The position numbers were made by a program, and so were the translations under genes. This document shows, piece by piece, positions 9,257 to 17,395 of a DNA stretch of 64,000 nt. Each line of letters opens with the position of its first letter. The first letter of the stretch is position 1. The stretch covers positions 2,046,001 to 2,110,000 of the forward strand of contig CP036352.1 in NCBI GenBank assembly GCA_007753915.1, written 5' to 3'. Origin of the DNA: Phycisphaerae bacterium RAS2. Lineage in GTDB: Bacteria; Planctomycetota; Phycisphaerae; UBA1845; UTPLA1. The notes below the pieces were generated by a model that saw only the letters and a list, made by a program, of their open reading frames with translations, was not told the DNA's origin and did not search any database.

Positions 9257-10308
9257 GTTCGCGTCCCCTCGGAGTGCCCGCTGCGACGGCCCGTGTCAGC
9301 GCGCCGCTCGGATACGATGCATTCCATCAGCAGCAGCGCCAGCGCGATTGCCGCAAACCAATGCGAACGAGCATGCTGCCTCGCCACTTTGCGGTCTTCG
9401 TTCGTGCGTTCCTCTTTGGGTGCGAGCCGCTCGGCATACAGCCACTCGAGCGTTCGCTGGCGCGGCGTCACCTGCCTGCTTGGCTGATACTCGCCGCCGC
9501 CGGCCGCGACAATCTCTTTCAATCGGGAAGGGTCCAGTTTCGACCATACCTGCTCGTCTTCGTACTTGAGGTACGTGCGCTGCCCGTTGCGGTCAATCGG
9601 AATCAGCGCGCCCTTCTCGTCGTCGCCGATCCCCACCGCGTAAACCGCGATTCCTGCCTCGCTCGCCCGCCTCGCCTCGTTGACGGCTAACTCGGCATGG
9701 TCCTCGCCGTCGGTCATGAGAATGATCGCTCGCTGACGCGGTGAAGAATCGCCGAATGTCTTTATCGCCGCGCGAAGCGCCTCGCCGATGTTCGTCCCGC
9801 CGACGGTCACACTGTGAATCCCCACGTCGTCCAGTGCCAGCCGGTAGTATTCGTAGTCGTCCGTCAACGGGCAGACCAGCTCCGCCCGGCCCGCGAACGC
9901 AACGAGACCGACCATGCCTCCGCCGATCTGATCCAACAGCCGGCGAATGTCGTCCCGCGCCCGGTCCAGGCGGGACATGCCTGCGTCTTCGGCCAGCATG
10001 CTGCGGGAGACATCAAGGCAGATGACCAGGTCGAGCCGCCGCTGCTGCACTTCGTCGTAATACGTTCCCCAGCGCGGGCCGGTGAGCGCCAGGATGATCA
10101 ACGTCATCGCACCGAGCACCATTCCCGCGCGAATCCATTGCCGTGACCGGCTGACGTTTGGCGCCAGCACCGAGATGAGTCTCGCTGAAACGAAGGCCCG
10201 CAGCGAAGCGGATTTCATGGCAAAGCCGTATGCGAAGACCCCGGCGCAGGCTGCGACGAGCAACAGCCACTGCAATTGCCTCACGTTGTCCAGTTTCAGG
10301 TCGTCCAT
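9253..10308 (-). CDS. batB: BatB VWA-domain membrane protein
   Basis: 351 residues from the ATG at 10308. The longer frame upstream would run into batA, whose stop is at 10326. Two N-terminal membrane helices precede a von Willebrand factor A domain with the metal-binding MIDAS motif DLVICLDVSRSMLAEDAG (DxSxS), GGTNIGEALR (Thr) and ILMTDGEDH (TDGxD). A C-terminal helix near residue 335 gives the usual TM-VWA-TM layout of BatA/BatB. Such proteins bind partners through Mg2+ and are presumed clients of the MoxR ATPase of the same operon. The neighbour batA is a paralogue. Confidence 0.85.
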   Translation of the reverse strand: MDDLKLDNVRQLQWLLLVAACAGVFAYGFAMKSASLRAFVSARLISVLAPNVSRSRQWIRAGMVLGAMTLIILALTGPRWGTYYDEVQQRRLDLVICLDVSRSMLAEDAGMSRLDRARDDIRRLLDQIGGGMVGLVAFAGRAELVCPLTDDYEYYRLALDDVGIHSVTVGGTNIGEALRAAIKTFGDSSPRQRAIILMTDGEDHAELAVNEARRASEAGIAVYAVGIGDDEKGALIPIDRNGQRTYLKYEDEQVWSKLDPSRLKEIVAAGGGEYQPSRQVTPRQRTLEWLYAERLAPKEERTNEDRKVARQHARSHWFAAIALALLLMECIVSERRADTGRRSGHSEGTRT

Positions 10309-10325
10309 GTCGCTCGCTTCGCACT

Positions 10326-11399
10326 TCAGGGAATCGTGCGCAATCGTGTTTGCGCCAGCATGACTTCCAGCGCCAACAGCCCCAGCGCCACGAAGAGCGG
10401 CGGAGGAAATTGAAAGACGCCCCAAGTCAACCAGTTGTACGCCAGTTCCGTCATCAGGTAATAACGCGTCTCATCGATCGCGCTGCGCTCGAGTTGGTCG
10501 ATCGCGGCATACACCTGGGCGAGCGCCTCGGCGTCTTTCGCGCGGAAGTACTTGCCCCCGGTCAGCTCCGCCACTTTCTTGAGCGGCTCGTCGTTGATCT
10601 GCACGGGAACACGCATCGTCGGCCCAAAAAGGCTCTGCTGCTCGACGTAGTCGGGTAACGCGCCGATGGTGTACACCTTCACCCCGAGCGCGGCAGCCGC
10701 TTCCGCAGCCTTTTCCGGTTCGTATTTCCCCGCGTTCTGCTCGCCATCCGTCAGCAGCACGATGACCCGGCTCTTGACCTTGTAATCGTCGGTCTTTTGA
10801 AATCGCCGTTCGATGTTGCGGATGCGCTCGACCGCCAGCAGCAGCGCGTCGCCGATGGCCGTGCCGTCTTCGTCGCGCGTGGTCGGCGGCTCCACGTCGT
10901 CCAGCGCCCGCAAGACATGCTGATGATCGCGCGTGAGCGGGCATTCCGTGTCGGGAAACCTTGCGAAGACAATCAAGCCGACCAGGTCATCACGCCGGCC
11001 GGCCAGCCCCGCCTTGTTCCCCTCGACAAACTCGCGCACCACGTCCTTCACAACTTCCAAACGTGAGATGCGCCGCCCGCTGCGCTCGCCAAACGGTTCG
11101 CGCATGCTTCCCGACCGATCGACCACCAATTGAATCGCGATGCCTTCCGTCTGAACGCGCGTCTGTTCATCCGCCTTCTGTGGCCGTGCCACCGATAGCA
11201 CGAGCATCAGCACCGTCAAAGTTCGCAGCGCCGGCAGCGCCGTTCGCCAACGCGCTTTCCGTGCGGCCCCAGCCTGCACCAGCACCGATACATCAGAGAA
11301 CTGCACCATCGCGCGGCCCTTGCGCCGCAGGTAGGCCCACCAGACGACTGGCACCAAAAGGGCCAGAACCAGGTACCAGGGATGCGCCAATTGAATCAC
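10326..11399 (-). CDS. batA: BatA VWA-domain membrane protein
   Basis: 357 residues starting at a GTG that overlaps the previous stop (GTGA). It has an N-terminal aerotolerance-type membrane segment (AHPWYLVLALLVPVVWWAYL), then a second helix. The VWA domain shows MIDAS residues AIQLVVDRSGSM (DxSxS), the Thr in EDGTAIGDALLLA, and VLLTDGEQN. A final membrane helix lies near residue 335 (WLTWGVFQFPPPLFVALGLL). The HPWYL-start domain is characteristic of BatA. It acts at the cytoplasmic membrane together with BatB, BatD and MoxR. Confidence 0.88.
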   Translation of the reverse strand: MIQLAHPWYLVLALLVPVVWWAYLRRKGRAMVQFSDVSVLVQAGAARKARWRTALPALRTLTVLMLVLSVARPQKADEQTRVQTEGIAIQLVVDRSGSMREPFGERSGRRISRLEVVKDVVREFVEGNKAGLAGRRDDLVGLIVFARFPDTECPLTRDHQHVLRALDDVEPPTTRDEDGTAIGDALLLAVERIRNIERRFQKTDDYKVKSRVIVLLTDGEQNAGKYEPEKAAEAAAALGVKVYTIGALPDYVEQQSLFGPTMRVPVQINDEPLKKVAELTGGKYFRAKDAEALAQVYAAIDQLERSAIDETRYYLMTELAYNWLTWGVFQFPPPLFVALGLLALEVMLAQTRLRTIP

Positions 11400-12502
11400 G
11401 GCCCGGCCCTCCGTGCCGGCGGCTGCGCAAGGGCTGTCGTCGCGGTCGCCGCGCCGTGTGCCAGCTCGCCATTTCCCCCGGAGTCAGCCGTCTCGATGAT
11501 GACCTGCCTGGCGGTGTCCGCCACCCATTTCACGTCAACGTCGCCGGGTGTATGCCGTGCGTATTTGACCGGGTCGCACGCGTCGACAAATTGCTGAAGC
11601 ACGGCCTTGTGAGCGGATTGAAAATGGCTTGAGTCGTGAAGCGAGCGGATGAACTCCTCACTTGTCTGCTCGCCCGCCATCATGCCGAACCGCCGCTCGA
11701 TGTATTCACGCAGCAACGCGTTGATCCGAAAGTAGAACTCCTGAACCAGGCCGCGCGCGACGAGTCGCTCCGCAATCAAACGGTCCAATTCACCCAGCGC
11801 CCAGATGTGCGCGGGCACAATTCGCACCTGGCTTGCAGCAACCGATACGGGACCGGCTCGCCGCCGTGCAAGCCGCCGCGCCGCCAGCGCTACGGCCAGG
11901 GTGCCGAGCGTGACACCGATGATCCACCACCAGATCGGTGACAACCCGGCCCATGCCAGCGTCACCGGCCCCTTCGCATCCGCCAGCTGACCCTCGACGA
12001 TCACGGCAATCGGGTCAATCGTGATCGTGCCGCGCGACGCGCCGGTCGAACCGTCCAGCCGCTCACGGGCGTCTTCGTACTCAATCGAGATCGGCCCCGT
12101 AACCGCCGTGCCCGGCGATACCGGTTCGAGCACGTGCTCCTGCGCCGTGCGCACGCCATCCGCGGCCTCGGTCCGTTGCATGTCACCCGACTGCTTCACC
12201 ACAAAATCGCCGAGCACGCCCTTCACCTCGGACACGGCGATCTTCACGCCGCGCTCCGCTTCCACCGTCATCGTGAGCCGAACGGCTGTCGAAAGATCGG
12301 TCCGATCGCGGTCCAGTTCGACGCGCAGCAGAACCGGGCCGTCTCGCTTTTCGCGCCGAATCGGCTGCGATGCCGACTGGGTCGAAGCCGGCGGGGCACC
12401 ATCAGATGAGAGTGCGGCGCGCAGCACTGGCGCATCGCCGACGAGCGCCATCGAGGCGGCCGCGAGCATGGAGAGAACGAAATCGCGCCGGCATCCGTTC
12501 AC
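11396..12502 (-). CDS. Bat-operon membrane protein with Ig-like and DUF4381-like regions
   Basis: 368 residues from the GTG at 12502. That codon overlaps the DUF58 stop (GTGA), and a signal peptide starts right after it (RRDFVLSMLAAASMALVG). A beta-rich periplasmic domain with a BatD-like flavour occupies about 45-170. A transmembrane helix lies at about 180-200 (WWWIIGVTLGTLAVALAARR). A cytoplasmic helical tail follows, with FYFRINALLREYIERRFGM, as in DUF4381-type proteins encoded between DUF58 and BatA genes. A longer frame to 12733 exists but is the shadow of the DUF58 gene. The role is unknown beyond membership of the operon. Confidence 0.7.
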   Translation of the reverse strand: MNGCRRDFVLSMLAAASMALVGDAPVLRAALSSDGAPPASTQSASQPIRREKRDGPVLLRVELDRDRTDLSTAVRLTMTVEAERGVKIAVSEVKGVLGDFVVKQSGDMQRTEAADGVRTAQEHVLEPVSPGTAVTGPISIEYEDARERLDGSTGASRGTITIDPIAVIVEGQLADAKGPVTLAWAGLSPIWWWIIGVTLGTLAVALAARRLARRRAGPVSVAASQVRIVPAHIWALGELDRLIAERLVARGLVQEFYFRINALLREYIERRFGMMAGEQTSEEFIRSLHDSSHFQSAHKAVLQQFVDACDPVKYARHTPGDVDVKWVADTARQVIIETADSGGNGELAHGAATATTALAQPPARRAGP

Positions 12503-13374
12503 AGCCGCGCCTCCCGCGCTCGAAAGAACCGCGTCAACGGTTCGGCGATGGATTCGCCGGTCTGCAACTCGATGCAGTCGGCCTGCATCCGTTTGAACAT
12601 TTCGCGCCGCGCTGCCACGGCCGCCTCCGCGCGCCGTCGAATCTCTTCGCGAAACGACCGGCTCGACCCGTCCACGGTGATCCATTGGCCGGTCTCGCTG
12701 TCGATCAATTCCACAAATCGCGTCTTGGGCCATTCGCGCTCGCGCGCGTCGCTGACGGCGATGGAAATGACATCGTGCCGCCGCCGCGCCGCACGCAGGG
12801 GCTTCTCAAACGGCCCCGCCAGAAAATCACTCACCACGAACACGACGCTGCGCCGGCGCAACACGCGATTCATGTAATCCAGCGCCCCCGCGATGTCCGT
12901 CCCGCGCCCCTTCGGCTCCAACGCGAGAAGCTCGCGGATGACCCATAGGACGTGTCGCGTTCCCTTGTCCGGCTTGATGTATCGCTCAATTCGATCCGAA
13001 AAGCCGATCAGCCCGACTTTGTCGTTGTTCTTGATCGCGCTGAATGCCAGCGTCGCCCCGATCTCCGCAGCCAGTTCACGCTTCAACTGATCCCGGCTGC
13101 CGAACTCCTGCGACGCGCTCACGTCGACGAGCAACATCACCGTCAGCTCGCGCTCTTCGCGAAATCGCTTGATGAACGGCCGCCCCTGCCGCGCTGTCAC
13201 GTTCCAGTCGATGCTGCGAATCTCGTCGCCAGGCTGGTACTCGCGCACCTCCTCGAACTCCATGCCCTGCCCTTTGAAGGCGCTGTGATACTGCCCGGCG
13301 AACACGTCGTCGGCCATGTGCATCGTCCGGATATGTATCCGGCGAATCTTCTTTAATAGCTCGTTCGGCGTCAT
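12499..13374 (-). CDS. DUF58 (VWA-like) protein, partner of MoxR
   Basis: 291 residues. The DUF58 core motif FAGQYHSAFKGQGMEFEEVR, then YQPGDEIRSIDWNVTARQGR, is clear at about residues 25-65. A VWA-like fold follows, with VMLLVDVSASQEFGS (DxSxS) and VVFVVSDFLAGPF. DUF58 proteins are nearly always encoded next to MoxR AAA+ ATPases and are thought to be their substrates or adaptors. Both borders are stop-start overlaps (ATGA with moxR, GTGA with the next gene), so translation of the operon is coupled. Confidence 0.88.
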   Translation of the reverse strand: MTPNELLKKIRRIHIRTMHMADDVFAGQYHSAFKGQGMEFEEVREYQPGDEIRSIDWNVTARQGRPFIKRFREERELTVMLLVDVSASQEFGSRDQLKRELAAEIGATLAFSAIKNNDKVGLIGFSDRIERYIKPDKGTRHVLWVIRELLALEPKGRGTDIAGALDYMNRVLRRRSVVFVVSDFLAGPFEKPLRAARRRHDVISIAVSDAREREWPKTRFVELIDSETGQWITVDGSSRSFREEIRRRAEAAVAARREMFKRMQADCIELQTGESIAEPLTRFFRAREARL

Positions 13375-14363
13375 GGGACAGGAACATGATCCAGGATCTG
13401 CTTCACGATCGCATCGCTGGTCATTTCCTCCGCTTCGGCCTCATAGGTGATGATCACACGATGGCGGAGGATTCCCGGCGCGACGTCCTTCACGTCCTGC
13501 GGCGTGACGAACCCCCGCCCCGCCAGAAACGCGCGAGCCTTGGCCCCCAGCGTCAGCATGATCGTCGCGCGGGGCGACGCACCGTATTGAATCAGATGTT
13601 TGATTTTCAAGCCGTAGGCCGACGGATCGCGCGTGGCGATTACAAGGCTCACGACGTAGTCCTTGATCTTGTCATCGATGTAAATCTCGTCTACGGTCTG
13701 GCGTGCCTTGATGATGTCGCTCGGCTGCATCACGGGTTCAATCGACCACTCCGGCAACGTCGTGGCCATGCGATCCAGAATCTGCCGCTCCTGTTCGCGG
13801 CTGGGGTACGTCACCGTCACCTTGAACATGAACCGGTCGACCTGCGCCTCCGGAAGCGGGTACGTCCCCTCCTGCTCGATCGGGTTCTGCGTCGCCAGCA
13901 CGAGAAACGGCTCCGGCAGCGCGAACGTTTCGTCGCCGATCGTCACCTGCCGCTCCTGCATCGCCTCCAGCAGCGCGCTTTGCACCTTGGCCGGCGCGCG
14001 GTTGATCTCATCCGCCAGGATAATGTTCGAAAAGATCGGCCCCTTCTTGACCGTGAACGTCCCCTGCTGCGGCTGATATATCAGCGTGCCGATCACGTCC
14101 GCCGGGAGCAAGTCGGGCGTGAACTGAATGCGCGAAAAGCCCGTTTGAATCCCGCGCGCCAGGCACGTCACCGAGAGCGTCTTCGCCAGGCCCGGCACGC
14201 CCTCGAGCAGCATGTGGCCGTTGGCCAGCAGCCCGACCAGCAGGTGGTCGATCAGCGCCTCCTGCCCGACGATGACACGGTGCATGGCTTCGCGCAGCCG
14301 CGCGAACGGCTCGCTGGCTGCCTTGATCATGGGTCCGATGTGTTTGACGTCCAGTTGGGTCAC
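13371..14363 (-). CDS. moxR: MoxR-family AAA+ ATPase
   Basis: 330 residues. The AAA-3 ATPase domain has a variant Walker A region LLEGVPGLAKTLSV, Walker B IILADEINRAPAKVQSAL with ATQNPIEQEGTYPLPEAQVDRF (sensor 1 and arginine-finger region), and the C-terminal lid with YGASPRATI. MoxR ATPases act as chaperone-like machines that mature metalloenzymes or envelope complexes. It is the first gene of the minus-strand bat operon. The 263-bp region upstream holds a dispersed palindromic repeat and a promoter for the opposite-strand tRNA; no clear promoter for moxR itself was identified. Confidence 0.92.
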   Translation of the reverse strand: MTQLDVKHIGPMIKAASEPFARLREAMHRVIVGQEALIDHLLVGLLANGHMLLEGVPGLAKTLSVTCLARGIQTGFSRIQFTPDLLPADVIGTLIYQPQQGTFTVKKGPIFSNIILADEINRAPAKVQSALLEAMQERQVTIGDETFALPEPFLVLATQNPIEQEGTYPLPEAQVDRFMFKVTVTYPSREQERQILDRMATTLPEWSIEPVMQPSDIIKARQTVDEIYIDDKIKDYVVSLVIATRDPSAYGLKIKHLIQYGASPRATIMLTLGAKARAFLAGRGFVTPQDVKDVAPGILRHRVIITYEAEAEEMTSDAIVKQILDHVPVP

Positions 14364-14382
14364 GCCCGCCTCCTGATCAACA

Positions 14383-14418
14383 CCCTCTCCCTTTCAGAGA
14401 GAGGACTGGGGTGAGGGT
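14383..14418. repeat. Dispersed palindromic repeat, copy A
   Basis: An imperfect hairpin of the form CCCTCTCCC-TTTCAGA-GAGAGG is followed by a TGGGGTGAGGGT tail. The same unit recurs at 20681-20716 with a perfect hairpin. It lies between the start of moxR and the tRNA promoter. Similar CCCTCTCCC/GGGGTGAGGG elements are scattered between genes in many GC-rich genomes; that statement is general knowledge, not something shown here. It may act as a bidirectional transcription or mRNA-stability element. Confidence 0.6.
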
Positions 14419-14560
14419 CAATCTCGCCACGATAAGTCCCGGCGACGCGGCCATCGTATCCCAACACCGACGATCCGTCGGCGCGGGCCCTGTCAGCGGT
14501 TGACCTCGCCGCCGAGCGGGCTTACGAAACTGTTACAGCAGGATGAAGTTCAAGCCCCGT

Positions 14561-14590
14561 TTGGTTTGCCAGCCGCCCCGCCGTTATCAT
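14561..14590 (+). promoter_or_regulatory. Sigma70-like promoter of the tRNA gene
   Basis: TTGGTT (14561-14566), an 18-base spacer, and TATCAT (14585-14590) resemble sigma70 -35/-10 boxes. Transcription would start near 14597, about 30 bases before the tRNA. Assigned by eye. Confidence 0.5.
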
Positions 14591-14626
14591 TCGCCCGGTC
14601 GCCGCGGCACATGCCAACGCGCCGCC

Positions 14627-14699
14627 GGGCCTGTAGCTCAATGGTTAGAGCAGGGGACTCATAATCTCCGGGTTCTCGGTTCGAGTCCGAGCAGGCCCA
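14627..14699 (+). tRNA. tRNA with CAU anticodon, probably tRNA-Ile2 (alternatively elongator tRNA-Met)
   Basis: A 73-base cloverleaf. The acceptor stem GGGCCTG (14627-14633) pairs with CAGGCCC (14692-14698), with discriminator A at 14699. The anticodon stem is GGGGA/TCTCC (14653-14657, 14665-14669) around loop CTCATAA with anticodon CAT at 14660-14662. The T stem is CTCGG/CCGAG with loop TTCGAGT. The 3' CCA is not encoded, so the CCA-adding enzyme must supply it. The segment GTTAGAGCAGGGGACTCATAATC resembles bacterial tRNA-Ile2 genes, whose C34 becomes lysidine to read AUA. Elongator tRNA-Met shares the anticodon, so the identity is not proven. Confidence 0.92.
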
Positions 14700-14705
14700 G
14701 TAGTC

Positions 14706-15875
14706 TTATGAAACAACCTTAATCGCGACCACTTCTCGACCAGGTTGATGGTGGCTGCGCCTTCGTTCACACCGCCATTGACCATACGGCCCGATTTCGC
14801 GCTTGTCTCCATCCTGCCAATCGCAACCGTGCGCGAAAAAAGTCTCTGCGAGGTGATACAGCACCCGCGCGACGCGTTCGTCCGGGTCGCCCGGCGTGAT
14901 GATCTCAATGTCCGGCAGTCCGAATGCGTGGAGGCCGCACGTATCAGACACGATGCCTGCGTCCTCGGCTCCCTCCAGCGGCGTTACGCGAAAATTGATG
15001 CACGTCTCCATGGCATCGTGCACGGTATCCCGTGCCGAGCCCTGGCCCCCTGGCGATTGCCGCGCATGATCCCCGCGGCTCACCCCCCGCGCGACCGGCC
15101 GCAGCAGCCGCGCCGCTTCCCACATCGCCCCACAGACCGGGGCGAACTCGGCGATGGCTGCATGGGCCAGGCAATGGGCTGCCACCACATCGGCGCGCGA
15201 AGCCGTTGCCGGAGCGCGCGTCACGAGACGGACCTGCCCGGCATGGCTGCGACAGGAATCCATCGCTTCAGCCCAGTCGAAAGTCTGCGCAGCCGCCTCC
15301 GACAAATCGTCCGGTGCAAGCGGAGATCGATGGCTGGACCCTTCCAGCGTGATGTCTCCGATTCGCACCTGCCAGGTCGCGGCGGCGCCCGCAGAGGTAA
15401 GTCGGGCTTCGCGGTGGCCTGCGCGGCGCAAAGATGCCACAAACACGTCACCCGTCACTTGATGTGCCTCGCTTAGCAGAACAACGGTCGCCAGCGGCGG
15501 AGGAGGCACGGCAGGTGCAACCGTTGCCCGTTCAGAATCTGTTGCAATCGAATTGTCCGTGTTCGCGCGGCGCTCCCTGACGGTCGCGGCTCTGATGGCC
15601 TCCGCATCGCGCGCGGCTTGCTGCTCCGCCATCCTGCGCTCGATCTCGCGCGATCGCATCCGCAGGCCGATCTCCATTGCCGCCGCAACCGCCAGGCAGC
15701 CCCACCCGATGCCGGTCAGGTGCCCCGTCACCCATGCGCCGATCAACAACATTGCCGCGATGCTGTGCATCAGGCGGCCGGGCTGATCGCGCCCGTTTTC
15801 CGTGACGGCGGTCAGCGCGCCGTGGACCGCGCTGGCGAACGCGAGCATGCCGATCGTGACAAAGATCCAGATCAC
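14706..15875 (-). CDS. DUF4261-like protein with N-terminal membrane helices
   Basis: 389 residues from a GTG start. Two hydrophobic helices (about residues 1-22 and 38-70) precede a charged linker. The soluble domain begins near residue 125 (LATVVLLSEAHQVTGDVF) and ends with METCINFRVTPL, HAFGLPDIEIITPGDPDERV and VLYHLAETFFAHG. The C-terminal pattern of a strand, then [AF]-G-x-P-[DE]-[IV]-E and a helix matches my recollection of DUF4261 domains. The gene ends seven bases after the tRNA on the opposite strand. The function is unknown. Confidence 0.5.
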   Translation of the reverse strand: MIWIFVTIGMLAFASAVHGALTAVTENGRDQPGRLMHSIAAMLLIGAWVTGHLTGIGWGCLAVAAAMEIGLRMRSREIERRMAEQQAARDAEAIRAATVRERRANTDNSIATDSERATVAPAVPPPPLATVVLLSEAHQVTGDVFVASLRRAGHREARLTSAGAAATWQVRIGDITLEGSSHRSPLAPDDLSEAAAQTFDWAEAMDSCRSHAGQVRLVTRAPATASRADVVAAHCLAHAAIAEFAPVCGAMWEAARLLRPVARGVSRGDHARQSPGGQGSARDTVHDAMETCINFRVTPLEGAEDAGIVSDTCGLHAFGLPDIEIITPGDPDERVARVLYHLAETFFAHGCDWQDGDKREIGPYGQWRCERRRSHHQPGREVVAIKVVS

Positions 15876-15894
15876 GCGGGGACCGCCGTTCGGC

Positions 15895-16311
15895 TCATGG
15901 TTCGGAGTGAATGAAGATTTCGTCGGGGATGGGGATCAACTTGCCCGATCGGTCGATGCACGCGAGCACCGAATTCGCTTCGCACAGCACTGCCCCATCC
16001 CGCTTCAGCAGATAGGAATGATCGATCCGGGCCCGCGTCATCCGCTCGATCTTCGTGGTCAGCGTCAGTTTATCATCGTAATACGCCGGGGCCTTGAAAC
16101 GGCACTCGATCCGCGCCACCGCGAACAACACGCCGGCCGCCTCCAGATCGCGATAGCGAAAGCCCGCCAGCCGCAGCAACTCCGTCCGCCCCATCTCGAA
16201 ATACTCGAAGTACTTCGAGTGATGCAAGTAACCCATCGGGTCGCTCTCGGCATAGCGCACGCGGATGATCAATTCGCAAGTCGTCGGCGGTCGTTCGGAC
16301 ATGGTCGCCAT
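15895..16311 (-). CDS. Acyl-CoA thioesterase, 4HBT/YbgC-like hotdog family
   Basis: 138 residues, the usual length for a single hotdog domain. RVRYAESDPMGYLHHSKYFEYFE carries the catalytic Asp and the helix-start residues of the 4-hydroxybenzoyl-CoA thioesterase/YbgC group. The later strands (FKAPAYYDDKLTLTTKIERM) fit the fold. It hydrolyses acyl-CoA thioesters; the chain preference cannot be told. It lies 20 bp upstream of the DUF4261-like gene and 23 bp downstream of murQ, all on the minus strand, so it may sit in a run starting with anmK. Confidence 0.85.
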   Translation of the reverse strand: MATMSERPPTTCELIIRVRYAESDPMGYLHHSKYFEYFEMGRTELLRLAGFRYRDLEAAGVLFAVARIECRFKAPAYYDDKLTLTTKIERMTRARIDHSYLLKRDGAVLCEANSVLACIDRSGKLIPIPDEIFIHSEP

Positions 16312-16333
16312 TGTCGATGAATCCGCGGTGCTT

Positions 16334-17395
16334 TCAAGCGCGCGATCGTGCCCTCGCGGGTCGCGCCCTGCGTCGGGGGCCGCCGGTCGAGTGCATTACT
16401 TCACGCACCCGGCCGCCGTGCTCCTTTAGCAGTTTCTCCGCCGCGTCGCGATCGAGCCCATGCAGGCCCATCACGATCGCCGTCTTGGCACTGCCGCGCG
16501 CCGCATGGAGGAGTTGCCCGGACACATCGTACGAACCCCGGATCACTTCGCTGACGACGCGCGTGGCGCGGTCGACCAGCTTGCGACAGGCATAGCTGTT
16601 CAAATCGACCATCAGGTTGCCGTAGGTCTTGCCGAGCCGGACCATGGACAGCGTCGTGATCGTGTTCAATACGAGCTTGGTCGCGGTGCCGGCCTTCAAG
16701 CGCGTCGAACCGGTTAAGACTTCCGGGCCGACAAGAACGCGAATATCCACGTCACAGGCTGCGCGGACCTGCCGCATCGGCACGCAAGCAAAGAATATCG
16801 TCTTGGCCCCCCGCCGCCTCGCTTCAGCCAGCGCCGCATGAACATAAGGCGTCGTGCCGCCGGTCGCGATGCCCATAAGCACGTCGCGACGGGTCAGTCC
16901 AATGTCTCGAATCGCCGCCACCGCCGCGCTCGCTTCGTCCTCGGCTCCTTCCACGCTCCGCCAGAGCGCCTTCTTTCCGCCGGCAATGATGCCCCGCACC
17001 ATCTTCGGATCGCTGCGAAAGGTCGGCGGGCATTCCGACGCATCCAGCACACCGAGCCGCCCGCTTGTTCCCGCGCCGATGTAGATCAGCCGGCCGCCGC
17101 GCTGCCATGCAGAGGAAACGATCTCAATCGCGCGAACGATCTCGCGCTTCGCCTTCGCGACGGCACCGGGCACGCGCGCGTCCTCGGCGTTCATCACGTC
17201 AAACGCGGCGGAAATGGTCAGTGCATCGAGCTTCATGGATCGCGCATTGCGCTGTTCGGTCATGAGGTGGCCGCGCTGTGGATGCTTTACTGCGCCAAGT
17301 CGGTGCGTTGCGCTGCGGTTCAGCGGAGCTCGGCGCTCCTTTACGGTCGCGGCACGCTTGCGCGAAGCGCCTTGGGTCGGCTTTCGTCGAGTCAT
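16334..17395 (-). CDS. murQ: N-acetylmuramic acid 6-phosphate etherase
   Basis: 353 residues. The SIS-domain etherase signature is clear: HLMTEQRNARSMKLDAL at the start, then RLIYIGAGTSGRLGVLDASECPPTF, IAGGKKALWRSVEGAEDE and MGIATGGTTPYV. The final region KTAIVMGLHGLDRDAAEKLL also fits. MurQ cleaves the lactyl ether of MurNAc-6-phosphate to GlcNAc-6-phosphate plus D-lactate. The ATG overlaps the anmK stop (ATGA), so kinase and etherase are made together. About 40 N-terminal residues are basic and extra compared with the usual roughly 300-residue MurQ, and a later start is possible. Confidence 0.92.
   Translation of the reverse strand: MTRRKPTQGASRKRAATVKERRAPLNRSATHRLGAVKHPQRGHLMTEQRNARSMKLDALTISAAFDVMNAEDARVPGAVAKAKREIVRAIEIVSSAWQRGGRLIYIGAGTSGRLGVLDASECPPTFRSDPKMVRGIIAGGKKALWRSVEGAEDEASAAVAAIRDIGLTRRDVLMGIATGGTTPYVHAALAEARRRGAKTIFFACVPMRQVRAACDVDIRVLVGPEVLTGSTRLKAGTATKLVLNTITTLSMVRLGKTYGNLMVDLNSYACRKLVDRATRVVSEVIRGSYDVSGQLLHAARGSAKTAIVMGLHGLDRDAAEKLLKEHGGRVREVMHSTGGPRRRARPARARSRA

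Noticed and set aside
13386-14414. 342-codon plus-strand frame opposite moxR
   Set aside because: Shadow of a gene with complete AAA+ motifs.
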